Positions 41,613 through 52,927 of a DNA stretch of 64,000 bases are shown in pieces. The notes under the pieces were generated by a model. It was given only the letters and a program-made list of their open reading frames with translations, was not told where the DNA came from and searched no databases. A program made the position numbers and the translations under genes. Origin of the DNA: Diploptera punctata (Eukaryota; Arthropoda; Insecta; Blattodea; Blaberidae). Location: contig JASPKZ010005708.1 of NCBI GenBank assembly GCA_030220185.1, forward strand, positions 756,501 through 820,500, given 5' to 3'. The first letter of the stretch is position 1. Each line of letters starts with the position of its first letter.

Positions 41613-41953
41613 AGGTCCACCGCTGTTGTCTCGAGGTAGCGTGCTGCCTTGTCACGCAGCGGGCCCGGGTTCGATCCCCGGTGGGGGCAGTTTTTCTGGG
41701 TGAAGTTTTTATCGGGGTTTTTCCTCACCTGTAAGACAAATGTCAGGAGAACTTTAAGGCCCAAACGGTCTCCGAAATCATATGGCCATCATCATCATCC
41801 TTATCATTATCGTCATCATCATCATCCTTCACCGGTGTGGAAAGCAACGGGAAGCTACCACACCTACAATTCCCTAGTAAAGCTGCAAGCATAGCATGAA
41901 AATGCTATGATTGCAGTGAAGGACCTGCCTTCTGGCAGAATTACTATGGAGGG
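41613..41953 (+). mobile_element. SINE family C, full length, with target duplication
   Basis: Flanked by atattggtaa (41603-41612 and 41954-41963). tRNA-like head: ctcgaggtagcgtgctgcc, box B gggttcgatccccgg; junction tttttctgggtgaagttttt; body ggcccaaacggtctccgaaa, (cat)n segment 41778-41828, gaagctaccacacctacaat, atgctatgattgcagtgaag. The (cat)n run creates a His-rich open frame that is not a gene. Confidence 0.93.
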
Positions 41954-42067
41954 ATATTGGTAAGGGTAGGTGGTAATTTAGTGAGTAGGCCTATTCTTAA
42001 AAATGGGCATAACTTTAGAAAACATATTATAGGCCTATGTTACAGGGGCTCTTTGTCGTCCTACTTT

Positions 42068-42567
42068 CCAAAAAAAAAGTTAAATTGAAAACATATAAAA
42101 CTGTTATTATTACATCTATATGGATACGATACATTATCTCTTACTTTAAGGGAGGAGACGAGATTGCGAGTATTTGAGAATAACGTTCTTACGACAATTT
42201 TTGGACCAAAAAGAGATGAGTAGAAAGGTAAATGGAGAAGACTTACATAACAGTGAACTACATGGTCTTTATAGGAAGTCAGATATAATAAGAACAGTTA
42301 AGTCTCGTAGGCTGCCATGGGGCAGGACATATGGCACAAATGGGGAATGAAAGACGTGCATGGAAGCTTCTTGTAGGAAAACCAGAAGGAAAACGCCTAG
42401 TTGGTAGACCAAACGTGAGGTGGGAGAATAAAATTAGCTATGATTTGAGGAAAGTAGATTATACTGGGAATGATTGGAAAATATTAGTTCAGGATATGGA
42501 TGTATGGAGAGATAATGTCCGCACGGCCATGAACCTACGGGTCCGATAGTGCCAGTGGGTTATTTAG
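42068..42567 (+). mobile_element. LINE family 1, 5'-truncated
   Basis: Starts in the KKVKLKTYKT region (aaaagttaaattgaaaacat) and continues through the GNERRAWKLLVGKPEGKRLV, GRPNVRWENKISYDL, DWKILVQDMDVW, NLRVR block (frame 42331-42549) to gtgccagtgggttatttag. The upstream part has frameshifts and a stop. Confidence 0.88.
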
Positions 42568-43380
42568 TTAGGATTTGAATCCAGCCACTTCCTCAAACTT
42601 TTCCTGATTTGTCATTAGCTGACCATTATGTAATGCATTTCTACGTGTGACCATATATTTAGTTTTATTGATATTTACTTCCACTCCTAATCTCTTAGTG
42701 TTACTCAATAGTGTGTGCGTGTTGTCCTTTAGTATCTCCTCGCTACCGCCCAATAGTACTACATCATCAGCATAAACTAACAGCTTATTAATACCATTGA
42801 GTTGTATGCCTTCTTCATCCTCTAGAGATTTCATGGCATGCTCTAATACAAAATTAAATAGTAGAGGAGATAGTGCATTTCCTTGCTTCAACCCATTCAG
42901 GATTTCATAAGTATCCGAAAACTGTTTGCCTAACGCACCCTACTCTTTGTGCCATTTAGACACATTCGTATAAGTCTAACTTTTTAGGAATTCCGAACTC
43001 CAGCAGGATACTATATAACTTCTCCCTCTTAATTGAATCATATGCTTTTTTGAAGTCTACATATAGTTGATGTACAGTACCATTATATTCCCATTTCTTT
43101 TCTAAAATCTTCTTATAGGCCTACTAAAAATCTGATCTGTTGTAGACCCATTTCTTCAAAATCCACATTGATAATCTCCTAGAATGTCATCAATATAGGG
43201 AGTAAGTCTGCTTAATATTTGTTAGAATTTTGTATGAAGTTGAAAGTAATGAAAGTAATGAGATGGCCCTGTAGTTGCTGCAATCAGTTTTAACTCCTTT
43301 CTTATAAATTGGTATGATAATCGATTCTTTCCATTCATCTGGAAGAGCTTCTTTTTCCCAAATTATTCTAAGCAACCGGC

Positions 43381-43400
<20 letters not shown>
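42568..43400 (-). mobile_element. LINE family 1, reverse transcriptase part, opposite orientation
   Basis: Minus-strand RT blocks in order: WKESIIIPIYKKGVKTDCSN, YRAISLL (43190-43375), a VHQLYVDFKKAYDSIKR-like frame-broken middle (43000-43090), KQGNALSPLLFNFVLEHAMK, LLVYADDVVLLGGSEEILKD (catalytic YADD at 42763-42774), VNINKTKYMVTRRNAL, ending GFKS at 42568. It is disrupted by frameshifts and stops and cut off before FKYLG, exactly where the plus-strand LINE ends. An (att)n run borders it upstream. Confidence 0.88.
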
Positions 43401-43435
<35 letters not shown>

Positions 43436-43455
43436 CATCATTATTATTATTATTT
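43381..43455. repeat. (att)n microsatellite
   Basis: About twenty-four att units with one interruption (atcatc). Confidence 0.95.
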
Positions 43456-43459
43456 TACC

Positions 43460-44750
43460 AATATTATGACAGCACATAGTCATGTTACCGCGACATAATC
43501 CCTTAATAATTGAATAGTTGCCCCGAAATAGATCTACCCCACAAAAATTCGAAAGTTGAGTTCAGTGGATTAGTGATATATCCCGAGAATATCACAGTAT
43601 GATGCATGTAAAACTATCCATGCTCTCTACCAGACCTGTTTTATATATGTATAAATGTTGGCATTCAAGCGAATAGTGATCGATATGTAACAAAATGGTG
43701 GAAGAAGTTACTCAAGTCATGAGTAGCAGTTTATGGGTTAGATCTGTTTTCGGGTTACTATTCAATTTTATTAGTTTTTTTTAGGCCGGGTGGGAGAAGA
43801 GTGCCTTTTTATTTACGCAATTTAACAGTACCTAATTGCAATAAATATTAATAAAATATTATATTTAACATATTTTACTGCGGGAAAGTAATTATCATTT
43901 CTTTATTTTCTCGTAAATATGAAAATAAAGTGGGATTATTTCCTGTCATGGCCACAAAGGTTACAACAGTTCTTACTTCTAACCAGTGATAAACCACCGA
44001 TTATCACACTTTTAACCAGCGATACATCACCGATGACCAGCGATAAACTACAAATGAGCACAATGTGTAAACCACATTGTGTACATTTAATCATATACAG
44101 CATATCTGTGGCTTCAACAAATTATGTCCGAATTTGTCTTTTACTAATTTAACCGCGTAAAATAATAAAAAGGACGTTCCCGGTAATTCACCTAGGTTAG
44201 AGTAATTGATTTAGTTTACAGTAAATGATTTAGGTTTGGTTAGCTTTTAGTTTCCTTGCATTTTCAATGTGATTTGATACGTAAAATAAATGGCCTCTTC
44301 ATATCAGTTATTCTATGAAAAATTCAACATGTCTGACGGTTACAACGTAAACTCATATTTCCACTACTTCATTTCATGATACGTTTCAATATTTTGACGA
44401 TGGTAAAATCCCGCAGTTAAGTGGTATCATTAACACTTCGTAATACTTTAAATTACATTAAATATGGCATAAGTCGCGTAAGTAAAAAGTTGGTCTTGTA
44501 CAACCCCACCGTTTTTTAACCCGATTTCGCTTCTGCTATTCATAACCAAGTTGAGTGGACTCTATTATAGACCCTGTGTTAAAATAAAATTTACTGTTGT
44601 GGGACTGTATCCGGAAATCTATGTCGCGACCGCTACTCAGTTATAACTGTTACATTAGCCAGGTGTCAATAAACTATAATGATAAATTATGGCAACACTT
44701 TCACTCTTACAGAGTTGGACTTTAATTCACAACTATACATAATGGAAATC
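43460..44750. other. Unassigned AT-rich DNA
   Basis: A local imperfect repeat (accagcgataaa, accgatga) at 43980-44050 is the only structure noticed. No gene. Confidence 0.4.
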
Positions 44751-44756
44751 GTTAAA

Positions 44757-45098
44757 ACTTTTAGACCAAAGAGAGATCAACAGACAGGCGAATGGAGAAG
44801 ACTGCATAACAGAGAACTACGTGATATTTATATGAAGCCAGATATAATAAGTGTTAGGTCTCGTAGACTGCAATAGGCAAGACATGGTACGAATAGAGAA
44901 TGAAAGAGAAGCGTGGAAGCATATTGTAAGAAAACCAGAGGGAAAACGCCCAGTTGGTAGACCAAGAACGAGGTGGGAGAATAATAGGCTATTAATCACG
45001 ATTTGAGAGAAGTAGATTGTACAGGGAATGATTGAGAAACATTAACTCAGGATAGGGATTTGTGGAGAGCTACGGGTTCGATGGTGCCAGTGCGTTAA
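44757..45098 (+). mobile_element. LINE family 1, 3' end, decayed
   Basis: ccaaagagagatcaacagac, ggcgaatggagaagactgca, aaaacgcccagttggtagac, caagaacgaggtgggagaat in order. An insertion (aggct) after aataat and a stop in GN-D-x-E interrupt the frame; a 20-25 bp gap precedes the final gggttcgatggtgccagtg. Confidence 0.85.
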
Positions 45099-45189
45099 TT
45101 TATAGGCTTAAGCGTGTGCTTTTAAGTACAAATTTCTCGGGATTAATATAAAAAATCTTTTAGTTTTTAGTTCCATAAAGTACAGTTTT

Positions 45190-45192
<3 letters not shown>

Positions 45193-45237
<45 letters not shown>

Positions 45238-45240
45238 TGT
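45193..45240. repeat. (at)n(gt)n microsatellite
   Basis: About seventeen at units, then gtgtgtgcgtgtgt. Confidence 0.95.
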
Positions 45241-45304
45241 GTTCAGAATTTTATTTATATGCTCCACTATGTAGTGATATTCAATATTAGCCAGACTTTC
45301 ATAT

Positions 45305-45650
45305 ACTTACTTACTCACTGGCACTATCGAACCCGTAGGTTCATGGCCGCGCGGACATAAGCTCTCCATTCATCCGTATCCTCACTTAATGCTTTCCAAT
45401 CATTCCCTGTATAATCTACTTCCCTCAAATCATAGTTAATGTTATTCTCCCACCTCATTCTTGGTCTACCAACAGGGCGTTTTCCATCTGGCTTTCCTAC
45501 AAGAAGTTTCCATGCAATTCTTTCATTCCCCATACGTGCAACATGTCCTGCCCATCGCAGTCTACGAGACTTAACTGTTATTATATCTGGCTTCCTATAA
45601 AGACCATGTCGTTCATTGTTATGTAGTCTTCTCCATTCACCTGTCAGACT
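45305..45650 (-). mobile_element. LINE family 1, well-preserved 3' end
   Basis: The minus frame 45324-45533 is open: MGNERIAWKLLVGKPDGKRP, VGRPRMRWENNINYDLREVD, YTGNDWKALSEDTDEWRAYV, RAAMNLRVR. The (acttactt)n tail is at 45305-45318. The 5' truncation lies near gacaggtgaatggagaagac (45650). Confidence 0.9.
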
Positions 45651-45659
45651 TTCATGTAG

Positions 45660-47034
45660 TAAATGTGTTTTTTTTTCCTTTGAAACTTTTCCGATTCCAT
45701 GTTAGCGTTAGAATAATAAATTAAGAGTACGAAGTGAAATAAACAATTGTTAATGTTAGGTGAGGACAGTATTGAAGTCTATTATTATTTTATTATTCTT
45801 GTTATTGTCATAATTTGGTTATTAGTATTATCATTATCATCATTAGGGTAAAATATAAACTAGATTGGGGATGATGTGCTCGAGCAGGAACATTTGCTCT
45901 TTTATATATCACAGTTGTTTTTTATTTTGTCTAGATAGTGGAATATTAATAGCATATTACGATGCGAGGTTGGGAAGTGGTTTTTACATAATCGATGAAA
46001 ATATTTTAAAAACCGAGGGATAGAGAGGTTTTTAATTTCGGAGATTCTGTAAAACACTTCACAAACGTGCGTTGTACATTATTTATTGCGCGATGGTGTT
46101 TTCAAAATAATAAATAGTAGTAAAATAATATCTTTATTGGAAATATTTGTGTTCATTATAAACAATTGACTAACGTTAACAGTGTGGGCAATGTTTATTA
46201 GTTGAAATTACAGGAGGGCGTGAGACCAATTAGTGATGAAATGGCGGCAAGTACGTATTTATTGTTTTATATTGTTTCAAATAAAGTTCAGTTTCATATA
46301 AAATGCAATGATTTGTTTCGTATAATGTATATTAACACTACCTTTTGCATATTTTTTGTTTATAGGCCTACATTGTATGTAGTATACAAAGAGGGCAGTG
46401 TTTTACTTCCCACTCGCGTTTTGTTATATGTAATATAACAATATAGTTATTTCATTACAGTACAGTTATTTAGGTTGGCAACCCCGAAATGTAGGAAGTT
46501 GAACTTTCAATCATGGTCGCCATTGCTATAAGTGCGACAAAACGCACTATCGCGCAAAAAAATGTATTTTTACTTTCTTCAGATAATATGCAATTCGATT
46601 TTAATTAGTTGCATTCTCTGCTATTATTGGTATCTGTATTTAAATGGAAAATACGTTACTCTATATACACTAGAGTAATTAGAATTTGTTTGCTGATTTT
46701 TAAGTTGTCGATTACCTTATGCTTCTTGATATTTACATTACGAACAAATTAACTGAGATGTTAACTACTTCTTGGAAAATAACAATTTTGCTTAACTTAA
46801 ATGAAATATGAGGTCTATATGTTGATTATATTTTGTGGAGAGCCGTCACTGAATTAAATAAGAATGACAGGTGCAGGCAGAAGACTCACGATTCATAATT
46901 CATGTGAAATAAAAGTAATAAAGAGTACAAGAGAATATAACGTGATGGTTGGAATTGCAAAACAAGCGGTTACCGCAGGGTTACTGACATAGGCTTAACT
47001 CTTCAGTTACTCATATTCATTAAAAAAACTGACT

Positions 47035-47035
<1 letters not shown>
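45660..47035. other. Unassigned DNA with one exon-like segment
   Basis: Mostly AT-rich; a TAGGCCTA at 46363-46370. Apart from the segment at 46214-46250, no gene signal. Confidence 0.4.
46214..46250 (+). CDS. Possible 37-nt host exon
   Basis: The segment lies between an acceptor-like gttgaaattacag and a strong donor-like GTACGT (46251-46256) and reads EGVRPISDEMAA in one frame, less AT-rich than its surroundings. No neighbouring exon was found, the pyrimidine tract is weak, and the match could be chance. Product unknown. Confidence 0.2.

Positions 47036-47038
<3 letters not shown>

Positions 47039-47110
<72 letters not shown>
47039..47110. repeat. (ac)n microsatellite, about 36 units
   Basis: The longest pure dinucleotide run in the window. 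It creates an artificial Val-Cys frame on the minus strand. Confidence 0.98.
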
Positions 47111-47112
<2 letters not shown>

Positions 47113-47304
47113 ATGTCTGTATACGTGATACACTGGAAGAAATAAAACATATTATACACTTTGGTTGCAAATATATGATTAATTGGTATAACATATTGAC
47201 AGGAGTTTATTTGTACTTATTTTATAATTACGGTTGAATATTGGTTCGATTTTTCACATAGTAGAGTTAGTTAGAGAATGTCAGATGACAAATTTTCCCT
47301 TTGG

Positions 47305-47780
47305 TATTTTTCATAAGTAATGCCACGAGTGAGAATGCACTCTAGTGGAGAAAAAAATGAAACAATTCAAAATGTATATTAATTCATTTCTGATGTCCTA
47401 TGATGTAAATATGACAATTATATTTGTTCTGGAATGTTATTACCTGGGAAAAATACATTTAAGAAAATGCAACAGTGGTTTCTTTTTTGGTGGTATAATC
47501 AATTGCTACAAACGATTTTATATTAACTCCGCATGCGCTATGTGTTGACATTCATGCACTGTATATACAATCTGGTAGCCGTATTTCTTGGAGGGTCAGT
47601 CACTGCAAAATAATGCTATGACCTTATCAGAATGTTAAAAAGGAGGTGCTTTCTTTATTATGATAAACTTTAGTTGGTAAATTCTAGGCCAAACACGATT
47701 GTGATTGGTTGTAAATCAAATATCATTGAAACGTGATTGGCCATTGACTCCCATTTGGGGCATGAGTTTAAGTCGGTAAA
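47305..47780 (-). repeat. Repeat family X, internally deleted copy
   Basis: Starts cataagtaatgccacgagtg then jumps directly to agaatgcactctagtggag (about 230 bp missing compared with 52.93 kb), and ends ccattgactcccatttgggg, catgagttta. Two ATTGG (inverted CCAAT) motifs occur near the end (47704-47708, 47737-47741). Confidence 0.8.
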
Positions 47781-47867
47781 ATAAGTAATGTGCGGTTTGT
47801 AATATTATCAATTCATATTCTACGATATTAACATATCTTTATATCACTTTGTCTTTTTGTTTATTTA

Positions 47868-49092
47868 GTTTTACTACAACTACACCTGACCCCATCCTCC
47901 ACCCCTTGGGATACCTCGGTCACTTCGTCCATATTCCCAAGTTTCAGACTTGTCCTCCCTTATCTACTTCGCGATCACATATTAAAGTTCACGGACAATA
48001 AAACCAACACTCCGGGAGAGAGTGTTGGAGTCACAACTTCGTGGAAATTGCTGAGCTATATAGTCGTCAGGACGCTTAACTCTGACGACTTCACAGTTGG
48101 TTCACGGGCTCCATGAGCATCGCAGCTCCACCGACCATCCCCCTCCCCCTGTTCTACCTCCAGGGACGCATCCTGCAGTCGTTGTGAGACCGACTAGGGC
48201 TTTGATTCCATCAACCCCGCAGTATGAGTTTCTAGTACAGGTAGGTACTCATCTCCTGGCGACCCTCACAGTTGGTTCACGAACCCGTAGGCTCAGTAGG
48301 GAATCAGCGAAGTCACTCCCGCGCTACGCTGATTCGAGCTGTGCCCTGTTGTACCTTCCAGGGACGCGTCTTGTAGCCGTGCGTTGTGGACCAGCACGGA
48401 GCCCGCAGGCCCCAACAGGTATGCTAATAGTACGACAGGGCGCTCGTCTCCTGTCGACCAAACTAATGGTTCACGAGTCCATTGGACTTGGCAGGGAGGA
48501 CTGACTTGCAGATCCACCGACCATCCCCCTGTACACCACCCAGGTTTTTGTTGCTGAAGTGGGTCCCGCGCCGTAGCCGAGCGGTTAAGGTAGGAAGCCT
48601 TGGCGCAGAGCTACGGGACTTGCGCTGGTTCGAGTCTCCATAGGGGAAGAAATTTTCTCATGGTATTTCGGCCACCCAGCATCGTGAGGCAATTGGGTAG
48701 CTACAATAAGTAGCGGCTCCAGGTTGAGGAACCAGCTATAACGGCTGGGGGACTCGACATGCTAACCACATGTCACCCCTACACTGGCTGTTGATCATCT
48801 ACCTCTGTGATTGACACATGTGGATGTGAAGGGCCAGCAGCCGGCTGGTAAAAGGGCAACCGCTGAAAAGTGGAAAGACCCTCAATCAAAAAAAGTGGGT
48901 CCAGCTTGAGCATTAGTAAGTCAGATCGCTCAACTTCTGACGACCTCACAGATTGTCGTCGAGTCAGTTTACGATCACAGCGGAGTCAGCACCAGTCCAT
49001 CTCAAAAACTGGGCCTTCTCCGCGTTACGCGCACTCTGACCTGGTCAGTAGTTCCGCTAGCATAAAGCCTTACTACAACTACAGCTGACTCT
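47868..49092 (+). repeat. GC-rich array with coding-like internal repeats
   Basis: Starts ttttactacaactacacctg and ends actacaactacagctgac, a direct repeat of the start. Inside, the frame 48097-48504 has two related blocks, GTHPAVVVRPTRALIP then FLVQVGTHLLATLTVGS, and GTRLVAVRCGPARSPQ then MLIVRQGARLLSTKLMV, about 204 bp apart and in the same frame. A later frame (48870-49088) repeats PRYAHSD against PRYADSS. A SINE B splits the array at 48563-48861. Identity unknown; possibly part of a mobile element or an Arg/Ser-rich host gene remnant. Confidence 0.5.
48563..48861 (+). mobile_element. SINE family B, full head, imperfect target duplication
   Basis: Head gcgccgtagccgagcggtta with box B ctggttcgagtctcc, then the body to cagccggctggtaaa. 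Flanking gctgaagtgg (48553-48562) and gctgaaaagtgg (48862-48873) look like a target duplication with two added A. A 20-bp piece of the body (agtatgggaccggtgcc) is missing after ttcggcc. Confidence 0.9.
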
Positions 49093-49094
49093 CA

Positions 49095-49415
49095 AATGAT
49101 TACGATAATGATTATCATCATGGTATCGGCCATAAGGTCCGTTCTAGCTCCAATCAAAACTGGTCTCGCCATCTTGTTGCAGGCCTTCCTGGGCTTCTTT
49201 TACCGCGAGGAACGTAGTTATACATTGTTGTGGTAAATTGATGTTTCTGGCAAGCGTTGTCCGTGCTATCTCTAATTGATTTGATGCCTTCTTATAATAT
49301 CTATAATGTTGAGCATATTTAGTTCTGATCTAATGTATGCACTTCTCTTTTTATCAAATAATGTATAGCCGGCTACAAACGTCAGAAACCTCATTTGATG
49401 ATTATGTTAATGATG
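49095..49415. other. Unassigned DNA
   Basis: No repeat or gene recognised. Confidence 0.4.
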
Positions 49416-49418
49416 ATG

Positions 49419-49471
<53 letters not shown>
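49419..49471. repeat. (taa)n microsatellite
   Basis: About seventeen units. Confidence 0.97.
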
Positions 49472-49639
49472 TGAAATGGTTATTGTTCGATTCTGTCTAC
49501 AGTTACAACTTTCATAGGAAACATACTGATATTACCTTCAGGTTAATTATTATTTTGCATATCTGGAGCCAGAAATGTGGCTATTCAATCAGAAACAGAT
49601 GTTTAGTACATTATGTAAATCTGGTGTTGATGATTCATG

Positions 49640-49795
49640 AGTGAGGTGGGGGAATACAATTAACAATGATTTGATGAAAGTAAATTATACGAGATGATTG
49701 GAAAACAGTGTAGGATAGGGGTTATGGAGAGCTTATGTCCGCGCGGCCATGGACCTAAGGGGTTCGGCCAGTGCCAGTGAGTTAATTAATTAGTG
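49640..49795 (+). mobile_element. LINE family 1, short decayed 3' end
   Basis: tgaggtgggggaatacaatt, aacaatgatttgatgaaagt, gtccgcgcggccatggacct, agtgccagtgagttaatta. Several deletions. Confidence 0.8.
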
Positions 49796-50017
49796 TTTTA
49801 TATATTCTGGGAAAATTAAGACATGAGTGCTTTATATATTCTGGGAAAATTAAGCCATGGGACTCTCTGTTTCTCTAAGCAGCACAAAAAAAAAAACTGT
49901 TACGGAAATAGAAACTGCCTTAAATTTAGTATTAGCCTATAACCGGAATAAAATATTGAAACAAGTTTATACAGTAGGCCTAAATATAATAATTTTACAA
50001 TAACTTCATTGTCTTTA

Positions 50018-50295
50018 TAGGAAGCCAAATATACTAATATAAGTTAGGTCTCGTAGATTACGATGGGGAGGACATGTGACACGAATGGGGAATGGAAGAC
50101 GTGCATGGAAGCTTCTTGTAGGAAAACCAGACGGAAAAAGTCTAGTTGGTAGACCAAGAATGACATGGGAGAATAACATTAACTATGATTTGAGGGAAGT
50201 AGATTGTACAAGGGATGATTAGAAAACAGCTCAAGATAGGGATGTATGGAGAGCTCATGTCCGAACCTATGGGTTCGATAATGCCATGAGTTAGT
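50018..50295 (+). mobile_element. LINE family 1, 3' end, decayed
   Basis: tataggaagccaaatatact, ggtctcgtagattacgatgg, cttcttgtaggaaaaccaga, gagggaagtagattgtacaa, then a deletion that removes the gcgcggccatga segment before acctatgggttcgataatgc. Confidence 0.85.
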
Positions 50296-50299
50296 TTGT

Positions 50300-50740
50300 G
50301 ACAGTATAATGCACTTTGTCTGTTATGGATAATGTGCTACCTTCATTGGTTGACCAGGTAGTTCAAGTGAGACGTGTCTTGTTAGCCGGCTGAACAGCTT
50401 TGTTCGATCGGTATTAGGCGGCATTATTTTTATTAATTTACAATTTGGTTCTGGATCACTCCGTTTTCTATGAAGTTATTATCGGCAACTTACCCTGGGA
50501 TAAAGTCTGCCGAAGTGTATAGATAGCCACCCTCTTTCTTTCTTGTGAATCCAGCTGAATATTTATATTTCTTTACAAATCCATACCAAGCACAGTTCAT
50601 ACTCCCGCAACTTTCCACCAAGTTGATCTCATCTTTAGAGACTTGAAAATTTATAATTTAATTTGGAAGACAATGCCGGAAATGCTTTAAATAAACCCGT
50701 ATGCTTTACTTTCTTTGACTCCATACATGTTCTAAATACA
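50300..50740. other. Unassigned DNA
   Basis: No motif or repeat recognised. Confidence 0.4.
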
Positions 50741-50742
50741 CT

Positions 50743-51565
50743 AACTTCTTCTTCTTCTTCACGGTTTAGGCTTATTTACTAGCCTGTTCCGGCTCCAAAT
50801 TGTTGCTCTTTCCATCTTTTCCTTGGTCTTCCCAAACTACTTCTTCCTCGTGGTGAATAGTTGTATGCTGCTTTTGGTATTCTATTCTCAGTCATCCTTG
50901 CCAAGTGTTCTTTCCAGTTTGTTATGTTTAATTCCTCTACTTTTAGTTGATGTCTTATTTCTGTGTTGTGTTTTTTGTCTGTTCTTTGATATCCTGCTAT
51001 TGCTCTGAGGAATCTCATTTCAGCAGCTTGTATTCTGGCAGATTGTTGTGTTGTCACTGTCCATGTTTCGGATCCATAAGTAATAATAGGCACTGCCATT
51101 GTCTTGTATAATTTCATTATAGAGTGTTTCCTGGCTTTATTTTTCAAAGTTCTTTTTAGTGTTCCTGTTATATAATTAAACTTATTTAGTTTGTTATTTA
51201 TATCTGTTTCCGCTGTGTATGATATTTCGCAACCTAGGAAATTGTATCTTACTACTTGTTCTATTGGTTTATTTTCTAATATTATCTTTGTCCGCACTGG
51301 ATGAGTGCCCTTGAAGGTCATTGTTTTTTTATTTTTGTGAGGATATTTCCATGTTGTACTTTTTTGATATTTCATTTAGTTTATATAGCATTCTTTCTAG
51401 TTCGTCCTCTGTTTTTGCTATTAAAATCTGGTCATCTGCAAAGGCTACTGTTTTTATTACTATATTTCCTAAGTTTAATGCCCCCAGTCGTCATTTGCTT
51501 CCATGATCTTATCATGTCGTCGAAATAAATGTTAAAAAGAGTGGTTGATAGTGGACGGTAACTAA
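50743..51565 (-). mobile_element. LINE family 2, best copy: RT end and ORF2 C-terminus
   Basis: The 198-codon minus frame 50779-51375 reads NKPIEQVVRYNFLGCEISYT, AETDINNKLNKFNYITGTLK, YGSETWTVTTQQSARIQAAE, MRFLRAIAGYQRTDKKHNTE, SPRGRSSLGRPRKRWKEQQF, GAGTG and stop. Upstream in other frames are TLFNIYFDDMIRSWK and the catalytic FADDQIL (51422-51442), IAKTEDELERMLYKLNE. So it spans RT motif region 4 onward to the 3' end; at least one frameshift separates RT from the C-terminus. Tail (gaa)n at 50745-50760. Confidence 0.9.
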
Positions 51566-51569
51566 TCAT

Positions 51570-52430
51570 CAAAAATGAAGAATGTCTGGTGGGCCTATGT
51601 AGAAGCCTAGTTACTAGATGAAAGATACAAAGTTGCGTGGTTGGTGCAAATTGGAAGTAACATTCAGTGGCACTTACACTTATCGTGTAAGCAAGTGCGG
51701 AAGTTTTCAAACTGCGGAGGCGCGCCACCAGGTGAGTTTTCTGACTTCTGCAACTCGTTTATTCATTACAGCCATTCAGTAATAATGTTTTCGCCAACGC
51801 AGGAACAAACTAATGAATGCTCTCATGTTATGTTCTGACTGCAATTGCAATTTTTTTTCGTATTCCCCATTGAATGTGACCTTAACGTGTCCGTTACAAA
51901 CATTTAAACGCCTTTTATGAATTAAATCTCCACCCAGAAGTAGCAAAAGAATCCAAGTGCAAGTGGGTTTGTAAACTGCTTCCAAGATACCGGTACGTGG
52001 AACCTGAGTTCATTTACTTTTAACAGAATGATGTCTCATTTATTTTAAATGAGAATATATTCCATGTTTATGTATTTATTTATTATGTAGAACTGTACAT
52101 TACAAAATCATTATTATTAGCACTACAGTTCTGGGCGGGGCTTTGCCTCCCCTAACAAATATCACCAACTTTCTCTCTCCTGGGTATTATCTTCAAATTC
52201 TTGCATCCCATCTTCCTCAGAACGTTCTCTATTCCATATATCCAGTTGAGTTTGTGTTTGGCACATCCTCAATATTCACCTGGATTTGGAATTTTTTATT
52301 TTTTTATTTTGTACAATCCATTCGCAACATGGCATACTCATTTCAACCTATATATTCTAATAAACCAAATGCAGTAATAATATCGCATTTGACCAACTTA
52401 TCAGAAGCTCTCTGTTAAATATTTACCTCC
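51570..52430. other. Unassigned DNA
   Basis: Frames at 51641-51838 and 52143-52418 carry no motif. The stretch just before 52436 could be 5' LINE sequence of family 1, since it leads into an endonuclease start. Confidence 0.35.
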
Positions 52431-52435
52431 ATATA

Positions 52436-52900
52436 TGTTCCTAGGAACATGGAATGTTAGGACTTTATACAATAGCGGGGGAAAAAATAAATAAAAGACG
52501 AATTTTTTAGAATAAAGTTCTTAGGAAAATTTTTGGACCAAAGAGAGATGAACAGACAGGTGAATGGAGAAGACTGCATAACAATGAACTACATGGTCTT
52601 TACAGGGAGCCAGATATAATAAGAGCAGTTAAGTCTTGTAGACTGCGATGGGCAGGACATGTTGCACGTATGGGGAATGAAAGACTTGCATGGAAGCTCC
52701 TTGTAGGAAAGCCAGAGGGAAAACGTCCAGTTGGTAGACCAAGAATGAGGTGGGAGAATAACATTAACTATGATTTGAGGGAAGTAGATTATACAGAGAA
52801 TGATTGGAAAGTATTATCTCAGGATAGGGATGTATGGAGAGCTTGTGTCCTCGCGGCCATGAACCTACGGGTTCGACAGTGCCAGTGAGTAAGTATGTAT
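52436..52900 (+). mobile_element. LINE family 1: endonuclease start fused to 3' end
   Basis: At 52444 one frame reads GTWNVRTLYNSGG, the conserved start of the apurinic-like endonuclease domain of LINE ORF2. About 40 bp later (near 52490-52500) the sequence is already in the 3' region: RIKVLRKIFGPKRDEQTGEW, RRLHNNELHGLYREPDIIRA, then the open frame 52670-52888 MGNERLAWKLLVGKPEGKRP, VGRPRMRWENNINYDLREVD and NLRVRQCQ. All of the RT domain is missing. Ends gtgccagtgagtaagtatgt. Confidence 0.82.
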
Positions 52901-52927
52901 GATTGATTAGGCCATTACATCCATACA

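Noticed and set aside
41649..41894. His-rich frame (also at 62658-63028)
   Set aside because: It is the (cat)n block of SINE family C read through.
42068..43400. Twin-priming (5' inversion) of one LINE
   Set aside because: The inverted RT part lies downstream of the 3' end, not upstream as that mechanism requires.
47003..47194. Val-Cys repeat frame on the minus strand
   Set aside because: Translation of an (ac)n microsatellite.
47868..49092. Array ends as LTRs of a retrotransposon
   Set aside because: The direct repeat is only about 20-25 bp with no TG...CA ends, primer site or polypurine tract.
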